Shown here piece after piece: positions 11,681 through 22,955 of a stretch of DNA of 64,000 nucleotides; within the stretch, counting starts at the first letter, position 1, and the number at the start of each line of letters is the position of its first letter. A program made the translations under genes and the position numbers. Source of the stretch: Macrocybe gigantea (taxonomy: Eukaryota; Basidiomycota; Agaricomycetes; Agaricales; Callistosporiaceae). Under the pieces are notes generated by a model that was not told where the DNA came from, ran no database searches, and worked only from the letters and a program-made list of their open reading frames with translations. Location of the stretch: positions 62,001 to 126,000 of the forward strand of contig SJRY01000050.1 of the NCBI GenBank assembly GCA_011319805.1, in the 5' to 3' direction.

Positions 11681-13885
11681 ATGCTCTGGGACACGCTGAT
11701 GACGACCTATCCGAGCTCTCAGATGCTCACCGTCGGTGTCGTTACCGTCTTGTCTGCGTGGCTCGCCTTGGTCGGGTTGCGCAAACGACGCGTCGGGAAG
11801 ACTCCGCCAGGTCCTCGCGGTTGGCCGATCATCGGCAACGCTTTGGACATACCAGCAAAGAACCCTTGGATAACGTACCTACAATGGAGTCGAAACTACG
11901 GTCAGCAGACATCCTCCTTGCAGAAACCGCCCTCGCTGACGTTTTCTGCCAGACTCTGACTTGCTTTGCCTGCGCCTCCCTGGATTTTCTATGATCATTC
12001 TCAATTCTGCAAAAGCTGTGAACGACTTGATGATCAAACGTTCATTTATCTATTCTGACAGGTATGCGTCGAGTCTGTACCATCTGCTCTTCTAGTTCAC
12101 AGCTTTTAGACCTCAATCTACTATGCTCCGACTGTTCGTTTCCACGCTCATCAAAGACCTTGTTCTAATTTCGCGCTAGGATGGGTATGGGATGGATATT
12201 CGGCCTGATGCACTATGGAGACCTGTGGAAGAGTAAGTCGATCAAAAACATCAAAGAATACAACGTTTGCACTGGACTGATCGTTTCGCGCCAGTGCATC
12301 GCAAGATATTCCATCGCGAATTTGAAACGGAACTCGAGACCGTCAGGCTTCACGAGCTTCAATCAGTCAGAAGGCTCCTTGCGCGCTTGTTGAAGAGCAA
12401 AGTGAACTACGCCCGTGATCTCCAGCTGTGAGCCTCGATTCCGAGTTGCCATGAACGCGAATCGTTATCCCTCCCCAACAGCACCACAGGAGACGCCATT
12501 CTCTCCGTGACGTATGGCATATCCGTCAAATCCGAAGACGACTATTTCATCAAGCTCGCGGAATCGCTCGTCTCTGCACTCACAGACGTCGCCCGCGAAC
12601 CGTATTTGGGTAAGCGTGTTGAAGAACCTCGCAACGGCTTCCTGATCATCCTCAATCCATCTATAGTTGATATGTTCCCCTTCCTAAGGCTAGTTCCAAG
12701 CTGGTTCCCTGGTGCCAAGTTCCAGAAGCAGGCAGAGAATTGGAATAAATTGGGTCGGGAAACGCGCAATGCGCCTTTTGAACATGTCAAATCGGAAGCC
12801 GTTTGTGCCCTTTTGTTCTCGATTCCGATATTGCCACTGAAAGCACATCCGATTCAGGAGCGAGGCCGAGCGGTTCCGTCAGTCGCTCTTCGGCTTTTGG
12901 GATCCCTCCAAGAAGGCACGTCCGAGTGCTCAGAGGAATATCTCCGCAACATTCTAGCAGAAGCCTATCTTGGTATGTCAGTTACTCACGGTGCGTAGAT
13001 GCCATCTTTGACGTGACTTTTTGAACAAAAAGGTGGCGCCGGTGCCGTAAGTGGTTCTCGGATCTGTCCAAATGCGCCATCGTTAATGCGCCGGCTTCGT
13101 TGTAGACCGTTGGCACTCTGTGTTCGTTCGTGCTCGCCATGGCATTGAATCCTGATGCCCAGAAGAAGGCGCAAGCAGAGGTAGACAAGGTCTTCCGGAA
13201 GCAAAGGCTTCCTGATTTTTCGGACTATGGCGAGATACCTTATCTCGATGCTCTCGTCAACGAGGTGCTGAGGTGGAACCCCGGAGCCCCGCTTGGATTG
13301 TTCCACGCCACCACCAAGGACGACTTTTACGACGGGTACTACATCCCCAAGGGCTCAATCATCGTACCCAACGTCTGGGCGATCCTGCACGACGAATCCA
13401 TATACGGACCAGATCACGACAAATTCATCCCAGAGCGGTTCTTGACCGCAGACGGCCGGCGAAACCCAGACGTGCCAGACGCAGATGCCGCTTTCGGTTT
13501 TGGAAGAAGGATGTGCCCCGGACGAGGTACGCATGCATGTGTACAGTATATCGGCACATTTTTTGACGTTTTCTATCTGAAATCGTTTCGGGGCAGTGAT
13601 GGGACGCAACATGCTGTGGATTACAGCTGCGTCGCTGCTCACGACGTTCGACATAAGCGATCCGATCGGCAAGGATGGCAAGCCGCTCGAGTCTGCTTCA
13701 ATCGAGTACACCAATTCCATGTCAAGGCGGGTCCTTTTGAGGCGTCTTCACTTGATAGGCGTTGCATTCTGATTCACTTTTTTTTTCTTTCGGATAGCCG
13801 CCCGCCGTACTTTGACTGCACGTTCCGTTTGAGAGCTGGAATTTCAGAGAATCTGATCTGGAACGGACTTGGCGAGGAGAACTAA
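11681..13885 (+). CDS. Cytochrome P450 monooxygenase (P450-3)
   Basis: Starts at ATG 11681 (a second ATG lies 18 nt downstream), with a hydrophobic anchor (VGVVTVLSAWLALVG) and hinge KTPPGPRGWPIIGN. Blocks in order: MGMGWIFGLMHYGDLWK, HRKIFHREFE (C-helix), TGDAILSVTYGI, VPSWFPGAKF, I-helix GGAGATVGTL spread over two introns, K-helix NEVLRW, FIPERFL and the haem loop AFGFGRRMCPGR near 13486-13524. Stop TAA 13883-13885. All exons join in frame with normal GT-AG introns and no correction, so this gene appears intact. Its overall block pattern matches P450-2, suggesting a related pair. Oxidative tailoring of the cluster product is inferred. Confidence 0.9.
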
Positions 13886-14425
13886 TCTGTGTCATTGTCT
13901 CGCAAAATCACGTAGACGACATGCGCGCTTCCGCGCCTTGAATTGTGCATAATTGCGTAGAATCAGGAGGCCTGCGAATTGTTTCGGATGATAACCACGA
14001 CGTCGGTTGTCTTGGAAAGGAAGTCGTGCATGCAAAGCCTCCGATTCAACTGCGGGTCAGTGCCTGACCCGAGTCTCTCTGCCCTTGTTCAGGGTCGACT
14101 TGCGTTCACAGTCGGATGCATGAAATTCAGCGATCAACAAACGACCCGATCCGTATCAAAACCTTGCGCCCCAAACGGAGACCGGCAGTTATGGAAGAAC
14201 GTTGCCGTCATTTTGTTGCTGTGCCCCCATACGCGAGATCTGAGATCGGCGAAGATATGAAAGAACGTCAAACGCATGGGGATACGATGAATGCAAGAGT
14301 TTCTTGTTCAAAACAACTGAAAATCGATCAAGCCATACGTCCTTTTTTTCCGAAAGCGCGCCTGAGTTGCAGTCTACCTCCGTGAGATAAGAGCTGGTCG
14401 TCCAGCAAGGAAACGCTGTCGCACC
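13886..14425. other. Intergenic region before the UbiA gene
   Basis: About 540 bases with no supportable gene. It contains the 3' region of P450-3 and the promoter of the UbiA gene. A long antisense open frame that enters it is a shadow of the UbiA coding strand. Confidence 0.5.
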
Positions 14426-15410
14426 ATGAACCCACTCAGCGCTGCCGTGTCGTTCGTCGCCCGTGAAGTCGACGTGTTCTTTGGATTCTCCTGGAGAGAC
14501 TGGTCCACCACCCTCATTCCGGGCTCCATCTTCGCCGTAGGAGCCATGCGGGAAGCACAGCAGCCGCCCCTCACCACCCTCGCCAGCTACCTCTTCCTCG
14601 TCTCGTGGCTCACGCCCTACATCTACTTTTTCAACCTCTCCAACCAGATCACAGGCGTGAGCGAGGACAGGATCGACAAGCCCGACCGACCGATTCCTTC
14701 TGGCAAAGTGACGCTGCGGGGTGCCAAGATCAGATGGGCGTTTGCGCTCGCTTGGTTCGTCGGCGTGTCGCTGTACGAGCGCAGCTTGCTCCCGCCGATG
14801 ATCTGTTGGGTTGTCACGGTCGCGTTCCTTTGCCTCACGCCTGGAGGCAGCCATTGGTTCGGGAAGAACAACATCGCGATGACCACAGGGACGTGGGCGC
14901 TCCTGACCGCTTCCTGGGTCGCCATCGCGCCGGTGACGCCGGTCAGCAACCGATACATCCTCGCCGTCTCGAATTGGGCCGGTTTGATCACGCACATCCA
15001 GGACTTGAGGGATATCAAAGGCGATGCTGCGATCGGAAGGAAGACAATGCCTCTTGTTTTCGGAGACATGAACAGCAGATACATCATCAGCTTCCTGCTG
15101 CTCCTGCAGCGTTCGGCGTCTTGCATTGGGGCGGTGTCATCAGCCTCGCTCCCTACACCCTGGCAGCCTACCACATTTTTCTCGGCTACCGCATCTTGAA
15201 CCCCAGAGGCCCACGCTACGATCACAAAACGTACATGGTGAGGACGAGGCCTCTCAGAGCTTGAAGTTCTTCCGAATTGATCTGATGATTTAGATTTACA
15301 CTTATCTGTTCTGTCTGCTTCTCGCATTTACTGCGACAAAGGGGCTGGACGCCGAGTTGCTCCAGCTGGGCCGTAGCTTGATTGCGCAGACTTCGCACGT
15401 CGAATTTTAG
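14426..15410 (+). CDS. UbiA-superfamily prenyltransferase / UbiA-type terpene cyclase candidate
   Basis: Polytopic membrane protein of about 309 residues with 7-9 hydrophobic segments. First Asp-rich motif NQITGVSEDRIDKPDRP (residues 73-89) has the form N-x-x-x-G-x-x-x-D rather than the canonical N-D-x-x-D-x-x-x-D; the second motif is QDLRDIKGD (192-200), followed by GRKTMPLVFGD. These bind prenyl-diphosphate through Mg2+. Exon 1 is 14426-15237, one intron 15238-15293, exon 2 ends at TAG 15408-15410. Around 15100 (SFLLL to PAAFGVLHWG) one base appears missing: exon lengths total 929 nt, one short of a multiple of three. Next to a GGPP synthase, it recalls EriG, the UbiA-type cyclase of the erinacine pathway; alternatively it prenylates an aromatic acceptor. 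UbiA membership is secure, cyclase function is inference. Confidence 0.8.
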
Positions 15411-16037
15411 GGCTGTGTACTCCTTTCGAAGGATTCGGGACGTGCAGGACTCTTAGAATACATTCCTAGTTTAGAACGTCAGTCAGAACATCCTGTATAC
15501 GTATGATTATCATCCAATCTGCCGCGTAATCGACATGTGAACCTAATGACGAAGCACAGGAAGGAGAAGAGAATTCACAATTATGTATAACCAATTAAAT
15601 TCATCATTACAAGACCGCGCTGCTTCGCCTAGGAGTTATGTGATTGATTCGGGGGACGAGGATGGATGTATGGAACATGCGGGTCAAGGACGTGATCGCG
15701 CAAAGAACGGGGGTACGACGGCAGTTGCGTGAAACGGATTTGCCGACCTATACATTCGTTACTCGTGGAACTCCTTCAAGCCCGTCAGGTACGCGTTCTA
15801 CAACCATCGCTGGTGAGATAAGTCCATCGATTAAAACAGAAGCAAACAACGGTCGTCTGTTTTGGGACATTTGACCATGAAGGTTCGCAGCATGGCCGTT
15901 GCGGCGATTGACAAAAACTCGATGAGTATCAAGGCTGCGTATCTTCGGGACGACTGCGAATGATTTCTATCATCATTCGGACGGAAAGGCGGTGCGCGAT
16001 AGGAATTCGTAGACATACCAGACCCGTCGATCGTCTA

Positions 16038-16059
16038 CACGCCAACGTGGGTTGGCGTG
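16038..16059. repeat. Perfect inverted repeat in the GGPP synthase promoter region
   Basis: CACGCCAAC and GTTGGCGTG, 9-bp arms separated by GTGG, 358 bases upstream of the GGPP synthase ATG. Such a symmetric GC-rich element could bind a dimeric zinc-cluster regulator, but chance or an RNA hairpin cannot be excluded. Confidence 0.6.
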
Positions 16060-16333
16060 GCCTCACGTCGGCATCTCGTCACTTATCGCATCGCAAGGCA
16101 GTGCTCTATACCCACGCGCAGTAAGGGTCGTTGAGATGATGTCTTATCATGGGCGCGTTGTTTCGGTCCTAATTTATTACCAAGGAAGTGCGTGGACTCC
16201 GGAAACTCATTCACAGTAACTCAGGTTAGCCATAGGTACGATTTCCGGTGTCGAACAGGCTCGTAGTTGTTTCGTGCTGAGGAGGGAGCACGCGTTTCTT
16301 GGCTCTTAAAGGAGGTGCTTCCATCGGACCAAA

Positions 16334-16339
16334 TATAAA
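16334..16339 (+). promoter_or_regulatory. TATA box of the GGPP synthase gene
   Basis: TATAAA 78 bases upstream of the ATG at 16417, a suitable spacing for a fungal core promoter with a leader of about 45-50 nt. Confidence 0.5.
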
Positions 16340-16416
16340 TGCTACCGTCATCCCCGTCCGTAAAGATATCTGTAGAATCTCTCTTGGCTATTCTCCAAGT
16401 TCTAGCCACCTCCATC

Positions 16417-17836
16417 ATGCCCACGCACACCAACTTTTGGAGAGAGTCGTACCCCGACATCGAGCTGCCCAAGGATGACGAGTGGTCAGACGCAGACGAG
16501 ACGGTATGCCCATTGTGATTGCTGATTTTCAACTCACTTCTGATGATTGTCATTCCAGAGAGTGACGGAGCCATACACATATCTCACTTCTCTGCCCGGG
16601 AAAAATATGAGGAACCATCTCATCGATGCCTTCAACCACTGGCTACACGTACCCGCAGAGCCCCTCGAGATCATTTGCAAGATCGTTGCCATGCTCCACA
16701 GCGCCAGTTTATTGTAGGCGCTCATCGCGCGAAGATTACCCACTTTTTCTTGACTATCTTGCTGACAGGATCGACGATATCGAAGACAACTCTGAGCTTA
16801 GACGAGGCAAGCCAGGTAAGGATTCCTTGGCTTCAACGTCAGTGGTCCGTGTGATGAATCGTGCTTGTTATAGTTGCCCACAAAATATATGGCGTCGCGC
16901 AATGCATCAACTCTGCAAATTACATCTATTTCCTCGCTGTTCAAGAAGCGCTTACACTGAAGCGCTTCCAACGCCCCGATAGCAAGCTTGACGTTGTCGA
17001 AGTGGTCCTTGGTAAGAAGATGCTCGACATGTACGTTTAGGTCGGGCTGATGTTTGATTGCCAGGCGAACTCGTGAACCTACACCGTGGACAGGGTCTCG
17101 ACATTTACTGGAGAGACTCTCTTGAATGCCCCACAGAAGAACAATACATCGACATGGTCAACAAGAGTAGGCTTTCCGGCGGTTCCACTGTTGGATCGTT
17201 CTCTGACTTGTCTACACAGAGACCAGTGGACTGCTACGAATTGGCGTGAAGCTGATGATCGCCTGCGCGACGACCAACACAAAGAAGTAAGGATCCCTTT
17301 GCATGCGCAGGCTGGAACATCTGCTCAACGCACTTGCAGCGACTATGTCCAGCTCGTCAGCCTGTTCGGCGTCTTCTTCCAGATTCGTGATGACCTTATG
17401 AACCTCGACAACACAGAGGTAAGACGCACATCGATGACCTGATTTTTTTTGCTTCTCGCTGACGTTTTTAATTTAGTATGAGAAAAACAAAGGCTTCGCA
17501 GAAGACTTGACGGAGGGCAAGTTCTCGTTCCCTGTCATCCACGGAATTCACTCGCAACCACAAAGTAAACTCTTGACAAGTACGTTATCGTCTTTCAGGC
17601 TTTCCTTCATCATCGGAACTAATGATTGCGCTTCATCAGATGTCCTGCAAAAGAGACCAACAACCGCTGATATCAAACTGCACGCTATCGACTATCTCAG
17701 GCACAAGACGCTCTCCTTTGAGTACACCGAGTTGATCCTCAACCGTCTGGAGAAGCGCATTCGCCAGAACATTCAGGATCTTGGTGGCAACGACGCGTTG
17801 ATCGCTCTTCTTAACCTTTTGACTGTTGCGAAATAG
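16417..17836 (+). CDS. Geranylgeranyl diphosphate synthase (trans-polyprenyl synthase)
   Basis: Condenses IPP with allylic diphosphates to GGPP (C20). Eight or so short introns; start ATG at 16417. Domain evidence: [17 protein letters not shown] (substrate-binding K/R segment), first Asp-rich motif [14 protein letters not shown] at about residues 83-96, then [48 protein letters not shown], and the second Asp-rich region [13 protein letters not shown] followed by [17 protein letters not shown]. Stop at 17834-17836. The sequence reads in frame with no correction. The second motif is DDLMN rather than DDxxD, as is usual in fungal GGPP synthases. Placed immediately after the UbiA gene, it likely supplies GGPP to the cluster; a second, housekeeping copy would be expected elsewhere. 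Confidence 0.92.
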
Positions 17837-18183
17837 AGGGATAAGGCGGTGCCTGAGCCGGGTCCTCAGTCCCACTGCATGTATTATTAGCTTTTTTTTT
17901 CCTTTTGGCACACATCTTGGACTTTTAGAGATTAGATATTGTAAAGCAACCCTCTATGCATCATCAATTTACTTTTTTTTATGCGCAGCGCAACTACAAA
18001 TACGTACGAGCAGTGCTCCGTATGGAGTATACCGCGTGCCATGGAAGACGATGGTCCTCGTTTTCCTACGCCATAACGCCTCTCAGCCGCTGCCAACACC
18101 GTCATCAACTCCTGTAGCTCGTTTTCGCCGCCAGTGGATCCCCATTGACCCATATAAGCAGCGCCTTGGCATAGGCCAATACG
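17837..18183. other. Intergenic region, GGPP synthase to F-box gene 1
   Basis: About 350 bases without a gene. TATAA at 18153-18157 lies very close to the next ATG. This is the likely right border of the biosynthetic cluster, since the following genes are an unrelated F-box family. Confidence 0.45.
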
Positions 18184-19954
18184 ATGTTGCCCAATGCGCG
18201 CCACACGGACGCCGATGATCCCCAGCCTGAAACGGCGTTGCCACAACACGACGAACAACCGACTCGACAGCAATGCCGCCGCACTTCGAGCCCAAGATCT
18301 CCCAGTCCGCTGAACTACGTTCATCGTGGAGTGCTGGACAACCAGGACCTGCTCGGCCGGATATTCGAGTACTGCGAGGTGTCAAATTCGGGCCCGCTTG
18401 GCCTTCCGGTCGTCCAGAAGCGCGACCTCGCGTCCATCGCTCTCACATGCAGGTCCTTTCTGGAGCCGGCGTTGAACATACTGTGGCGCGAGATGGACTC
18501 GCTGGTGCCTTTGCTGAGCTTGCTGCCGGCGTTTCAGCTGGAAAACCACTCTTATGTATGTCGCGCGTTTTCCTTCAAAGCAGGGTGCTCCGGGCTGGCG
18601 GTGACGCGTGCTTTCTTTTTTTTTTTTCCTGTGTGCGTCTCAGGTCCTGCGAGGCCCGATTCAGGACGAGTATTGGGAACGCTATCACTTCTACGCTAGG
18701 CGGGTGCGGGAGTATACGTACCTTGGCGAGGTGGGCCACGACGGAAAGATCGCCAACCACACCAAAGTTCGTCTCGCTCAACGATTCCGTACCCCTCTTC
18801 TCCCCTGTCTCCGACGCTTCTGTTGTCCAGATGTCACCGTCCGCGGCCTGTTCATCCATTTTCTCTTTCTGACGCCGTCGATCGAGCACGTCGAGCTCAG
18901 GAACATCTCCGAGTATGAGGACGAAGCTGTCGGGACGCTGCTTTCCACGCTGGGAGAGGAAGTGCCGCTGCTGAAGCACCTGTTCTTGACGGGTTCGCTA
19001 CGGTATCCGCAGCTGAAGTACGTCCCCGACCTCCATGCGCTCCGAACGCTCGAGCTGCACGGCATGGGCCCCGCGATCACGCCAAAACTCATTCAGGACC
19101 TCTCGAAGCTCGAACACCTATCTGAACTGACAATCGACCTGAACCAGGCCCCTTCGACGACCTTCTCCGGGGCGGGCGGGTTCTCGGAACTGACAAAGCT
19201 CGTCATGACGGCCTCTTTCTCTACTGTCGAGAGCGTCCTGTCCAGCATCGATCCGTACGCGCCGCTGTGCTCCCTAAGCATGATCGCGCTTTCGGGCGCG
19301 CTGGACGGCCAATGGACGGCGCAGTGCTCCGCCGTGCTCGACCTCGTCGCGTCGCGCTGGCCCTCCACCTTTCACAGCATATCCTTCGAGAACAACCCGC
19401 TGAACGAGCACGACGCCATCCCGCTCACGATGCTCGCGCCCATTTTGCGCCTCAAAAGCATGACGGACCTACACATGCGGAACTACGTCCTCTCGCTCAC
19501 GGACGAGGACGTCCGCACCCTGGCGACGTCCTGGCCGGCGCTCAGGTCGTTCCATCTGTCGTACGATACGAACGCAGTCAAGCCGTCCATGGAGGCCCTC
19601 TACATCCTTGCGAACCAGTGTCCCGAGCTCCGCTCGCTGCAGATCGGGCTCAGCATCGACACCATCCCGCCTCTCTCTGCTTACGCTGCCCCAGCGCGGC
19701 ACAGCAGCAGCAGCAACAACAGATGCGCGGGCGGACACAAGCTGGAGAGCATGCACATCGCGACCGACTTTGCGGCGGCGTCGCAGTGGGACAAGAAGGA
19801 CATGATACTCGTCGCGCGGCACATCGACAGAACGTTTCCGCACCTCGCGAGACTCGAGCCGATGATAAGCGACGGCCTGATATTCACGTGGCAGAGCATC
19901 TGCACGATGGTCGATACCTTGCAAGCCGTCAGAGCCGAAGGGTTGGATCAGTGA
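18184..19954 (+). CDS. F-box/LRR-like protein, paralog 1
   Basis: Two exons. Exon 1 encodes a charged leader, then an F-box-like helix set (LDNQDLLGRIFEYCEV...RDLASIALTCRSFLEPALNILWREMDSLVPLL) ending in HSYV at the intron; exon 2 starts VLRGPIQDEYWERYHFYARRVRE and carries leucine-rich repeats of roughly 25 residues (for example TPSIEHVELRNI, LHALRTLELHGM). Stop at 19952-19954. F-box proteins recruit substrates to SCF ubiquitin ligases; LRRs bind the substrate. The exon-1/exon-2 boundary and the W-SMDSLVPLL...LP block match the paralogs at 23.7, 25.7 and 26.3 kb, so this is the first member of a local family. Appears intact. A short (CAG)n/(AAC)n stretch codes Ser/Asn near 19703-19722. Specific target unknown. 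Confidence 0.78.
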
Positions 19955-20236
19955 TTTTTGGCATCTTTCTTTTCTTTTTGTTTTTTTGGCATTTATTGGA
20001 AGTCGACTTGCAATATGTAGCATAATGTAATTGCCTAAACACTTCAATTCATCATCTTGTGCTGGACCTGCAGAACGTTTTTCATGGCTTTCTTGTCAGC
20101 GATCCGATTATTTCAACTACAGAAGACAGCCCAGCCCAGACGAGCAAAGAAAAGAAAGGAAAGGAAAGGAATGATAATGATATAACGAAGAATATATGAT
20201 ATGACTCCCCCATCCGTTTCAATACCGCCGCAGAAT
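19955..20236. other. Convergent intergenic region with purine-rich tract
   Basis: Under 300 bases between convergent genes, with a GAAAG/GGAAA purine repeat at about 20146-20170. No gene. Confidence 0.5.
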
Positions 20237-22955
20237 TCAGCCCCTGACGATCCCAACCGTCACCTCCGGCCCGTCTTTTCCAGCTTCTTTCCCGCCCAAA
20301 CCAGCCCCGAGCGCGTCCATGCATTTTTGCCATGCCCATTTGGTGAGCCGGAGCACCTCATCGTCGCCGAGATCGTGCTTGACGTGCAGTTCGACCGTCA
20401 CGACGAGCGACTCCTCCGGCGGCTTTCGCGGGCCCGCACCAACGCTGCTGCCACCACCAGCATAGTCGTCCGCTGCAGGGACGAGCTGCCAGATGTGTGG
20501 TGCGGGTAGGTGCATCACCTGTGGGTGCCGTTCGATCTGGACGCAAGCACAGGAGTCAGTGTCCTGCAAGAACAGACGAGGGGTGAATGGCGATAATTTC
20601 TGTGCTCACTTCGCGCATGACCCGGAGAAACACGTCCATCTTTCCACTGCCTCCTGCGGACCCTCGAGGCGGCGACGTTTGCATCAGGACAGTTCCAAGA
20701 ACGACGCATGCGTGATAGGCGAAATGGAAGGTTACAACAGTGATGGCGCCAGCTAGAACGATGTCCCCCGTTGCGTGTTGCGTGCTGATATGCGCATCAG
20801 AATTCCCATCCACAAGGAACGTCACGATGAACATACCTAGGGAAGCTAGCCCACACGAAGAGAATAGCAAGCGCACAGGCCAAGGGACAGGACAGGAAAG
20901 GATTCGACAAGACTCTTCCTAGCGTTGACGTCGGTGGCGGATCTCGATATCGAAAATGTCGGGATCCCGATTTCGATGAGGAACCCGAAAGCAAAGACCG
21001 GACGAGCGTCTGTGGCGAGGGCAGCCTGCTTCCGGTGACTATTGACGACGCAATGAAACGACCGTTGCAATTAAATCTTGACAGAAACGTACCGTTCATG
21101 AGCTGTGTGTGACTGTCGCAGAGGGCGGCTGTTCCGAAAAGAGTGAACAGCGTAATGAACAGCAAGACCGCCGGGAACTCGATCCTCCTATGCGGGCCGC
21201 TCAATTTCCATCCATTGCATCATGGCACAGAATAGACTCACCCTGAAGACGCGACATCCTCGCTATCAAAGTGATGATGATGATGCCCACCCCCACCTTC
21301 GTCGTTTCCGCCAGAGCTCAGCAGAATGTGTTCCACCGTCTCTTTGCATACATAAACGGACGCGAAAAGAAGGTAGACTGCCTGCGCGAACATCAGCACC
21401 GTCTCAAGAGGCGCATTCCTGCTCGTGATCTGTTCATATCAAGTGGTGCAGAGAAAACGATATGAACATACCCGTAATATCTCCCCCTGTGCTTTCTGGC
21501 ATTCGCAATTGACCCGACGTACCAGTCACTCAAAACACCCAACGCGTCAAACACGATCCAGTACCCAAGGCCCGTGACCGCCAGAGACCCAATCTGCTGC
21601 CCCGAGACCCACAGCCACGCGCCGCACACGAACTGGCCCGCCGCGATGGCCGCAAGCGCTGACCCGCTCGTACGTGTACCGCGGCGCGTCGCAGGCGGGG
21701 CCGAAAACGGAGCAGGTGAGGGTGTATGCGAGTGCGAGCTGGAGCTGACGGGCGCCGCGGCGAGGCCGTTCTGCTTCGGCTGTGGGATGAACGTGGGCGT
21801 CGTCGGTTTGGCGGACGTGGGGAACGGAGAGATAGGTGCCCAAGGCGACACGGGCACGGGCGTCGGCTGAGTGTGCAAGTCCTCATTTATGTTCTCTTCC
21901 CATCGGCTGTCGCGAAGATTCGCGCCTGGTTCCAGAAACGAAAAGAAATTGTGGGACAAGGAATGTTTATGATGATGGCCTCTGCGCGACGTTGTCGAGT
22001 TGGACGAGGACGTGCGTGAGCGCGCGTCCATGGAGTCCGGCACCGGGTCGAGAGTATCAGCGGAGGACGGTGGACGGCCGCCGAACGTGAAGTTAGCGTT
22101 GAGCGGCGTCGGGGGCGCACCGCCTCCGCCGCGATTTCGGCGAGAGGGGAAACTGACGCTAGATCCTGCAGAAGGGATGCTGCTTATAGGGGCTTCGCCA
22201 GCCCCGCCTTGCTCTTCATCCAGTGGTGCTTCGATATCCTGCGAAGTGCCGTCCTCCGCTATCGTCGCTTGGGGGCGCGAGCCCGGCCGGGGGAAGAAGA
22301 TGGAAAGATTGCGCGAGTGCAGACGCGTGTGCGATGGTCTGCGTGTATGTTTGGTAGTCATGGGTGAGTCGGGTGTGTCGGAAGGAGCGGAGATGGATGT
22401 GGTCAATTGGGAAGGGAAAGGGAAAGATGAAGGGACAGGGAGGCTTGGAGATGACATTGAAGCAGAGGGGGAGGTGGGAGGGAACGAGGAAGAAAGAGGG
22501 GAGGCGACCGGAGGAGTGAACGCCGAGATGGACCGCGTTCTTGAATGGGTGTTGCTGTGACCTAAATGGCTAAGAGACTGCTGCTGCCCGTTGCCGGGCA
22601 CCGAGAAAGACGTCCGGAATGGGGAAGCTGAATGCGGATAGTTTCCATTCATCGTAGCATTGCCGTTCTGAGGGCGAGGCGTGCCGTTTAGATTGAAACC
22701 TGAGCGAAACGGCCCGGCGGAGGGCGGGAGATTGGAAAAGGAAGTACCCATCCCGACCGACGAAACGCTACGGGTGTGAGTGCGGTGAGCATGATGAGAA
22801 GGCGAGGACTGCACACGATTCCGAGGAGGCGGGGGCGCGGAGACAAGTGGCGGTGCGGGAGCGGCGTCGGATGCCATGGGTTGGGTTACGATGATGATGT
22901 TCTCGTCTTCATCTTTACTTGATTTCCTACGGTGAAGGTAATGCTGTCCTTCCAT
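20237..22955 (-). CDS. CDF-family cation transporter, Zrg17-like (zinc, secretory pathway)
   Basis: Minus strand, start ATG at 22955 (an in-frame alternative upstream at 22997 is less convincing). The first exon encodes about 400 residues of Ser/Pro-rich, low-complexity cytosolic sequence with a His-rich piece (RRGHHHKHSLSHN), then transmembrane segments beginning SGSALAAIAAGQFVCGAWLW and GYWIVFDALGVLSDW. Later exons give further membrane segments (AVLLFITLFTLFGTAALC, ATGDIVLAGAITVVTF) and a C-terminal cytosolic domain ending VTVGIVRG. The TM2 signature lacks the His of the transporting H-x-x-x-D site, as in Zrg17, which works as a heteromer with Msc2 to load zinc into the ER. The family is clear from segment order and the FD..GVLSD motif; the Zrg17 subtype is inferred. 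Confidence 0.72.

Larger units (their letters stand above)
15411..16416. other. Intergenic region between UbiA and GGPP synthase genes
   Basis: About 1 kb without a supportable gene. It contains a perfect 9-bp inverted repeat at 16038-16059 and a TATA box at 16334-16339. It is the likely promoter of the GGPP synthase. Confidence 0.55.

Noticed and set aside
14189..14995. 268-codon open frame on the minus strand
   Set aside because: It is antisense to the UbiA exon, rich in Arg/Asp/Glu as expected of a GC-rich shadow frame, and has no recognisable domain, while the plus strand has clear membrane segments and motifs.
14426..15410. Calling the UbiA gene a pseudogene
   Set aside because: Only one base is missing and unrelated conserved genes in the window show the same defect, so error is more likely than inactivation.
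22000..22560. 186-codon plus-strand frame
   Set aside because: Mirror of the Ser/Pro-rich exon of the Zrg17-like gene; low-complexity codons produce open frames on both strands.
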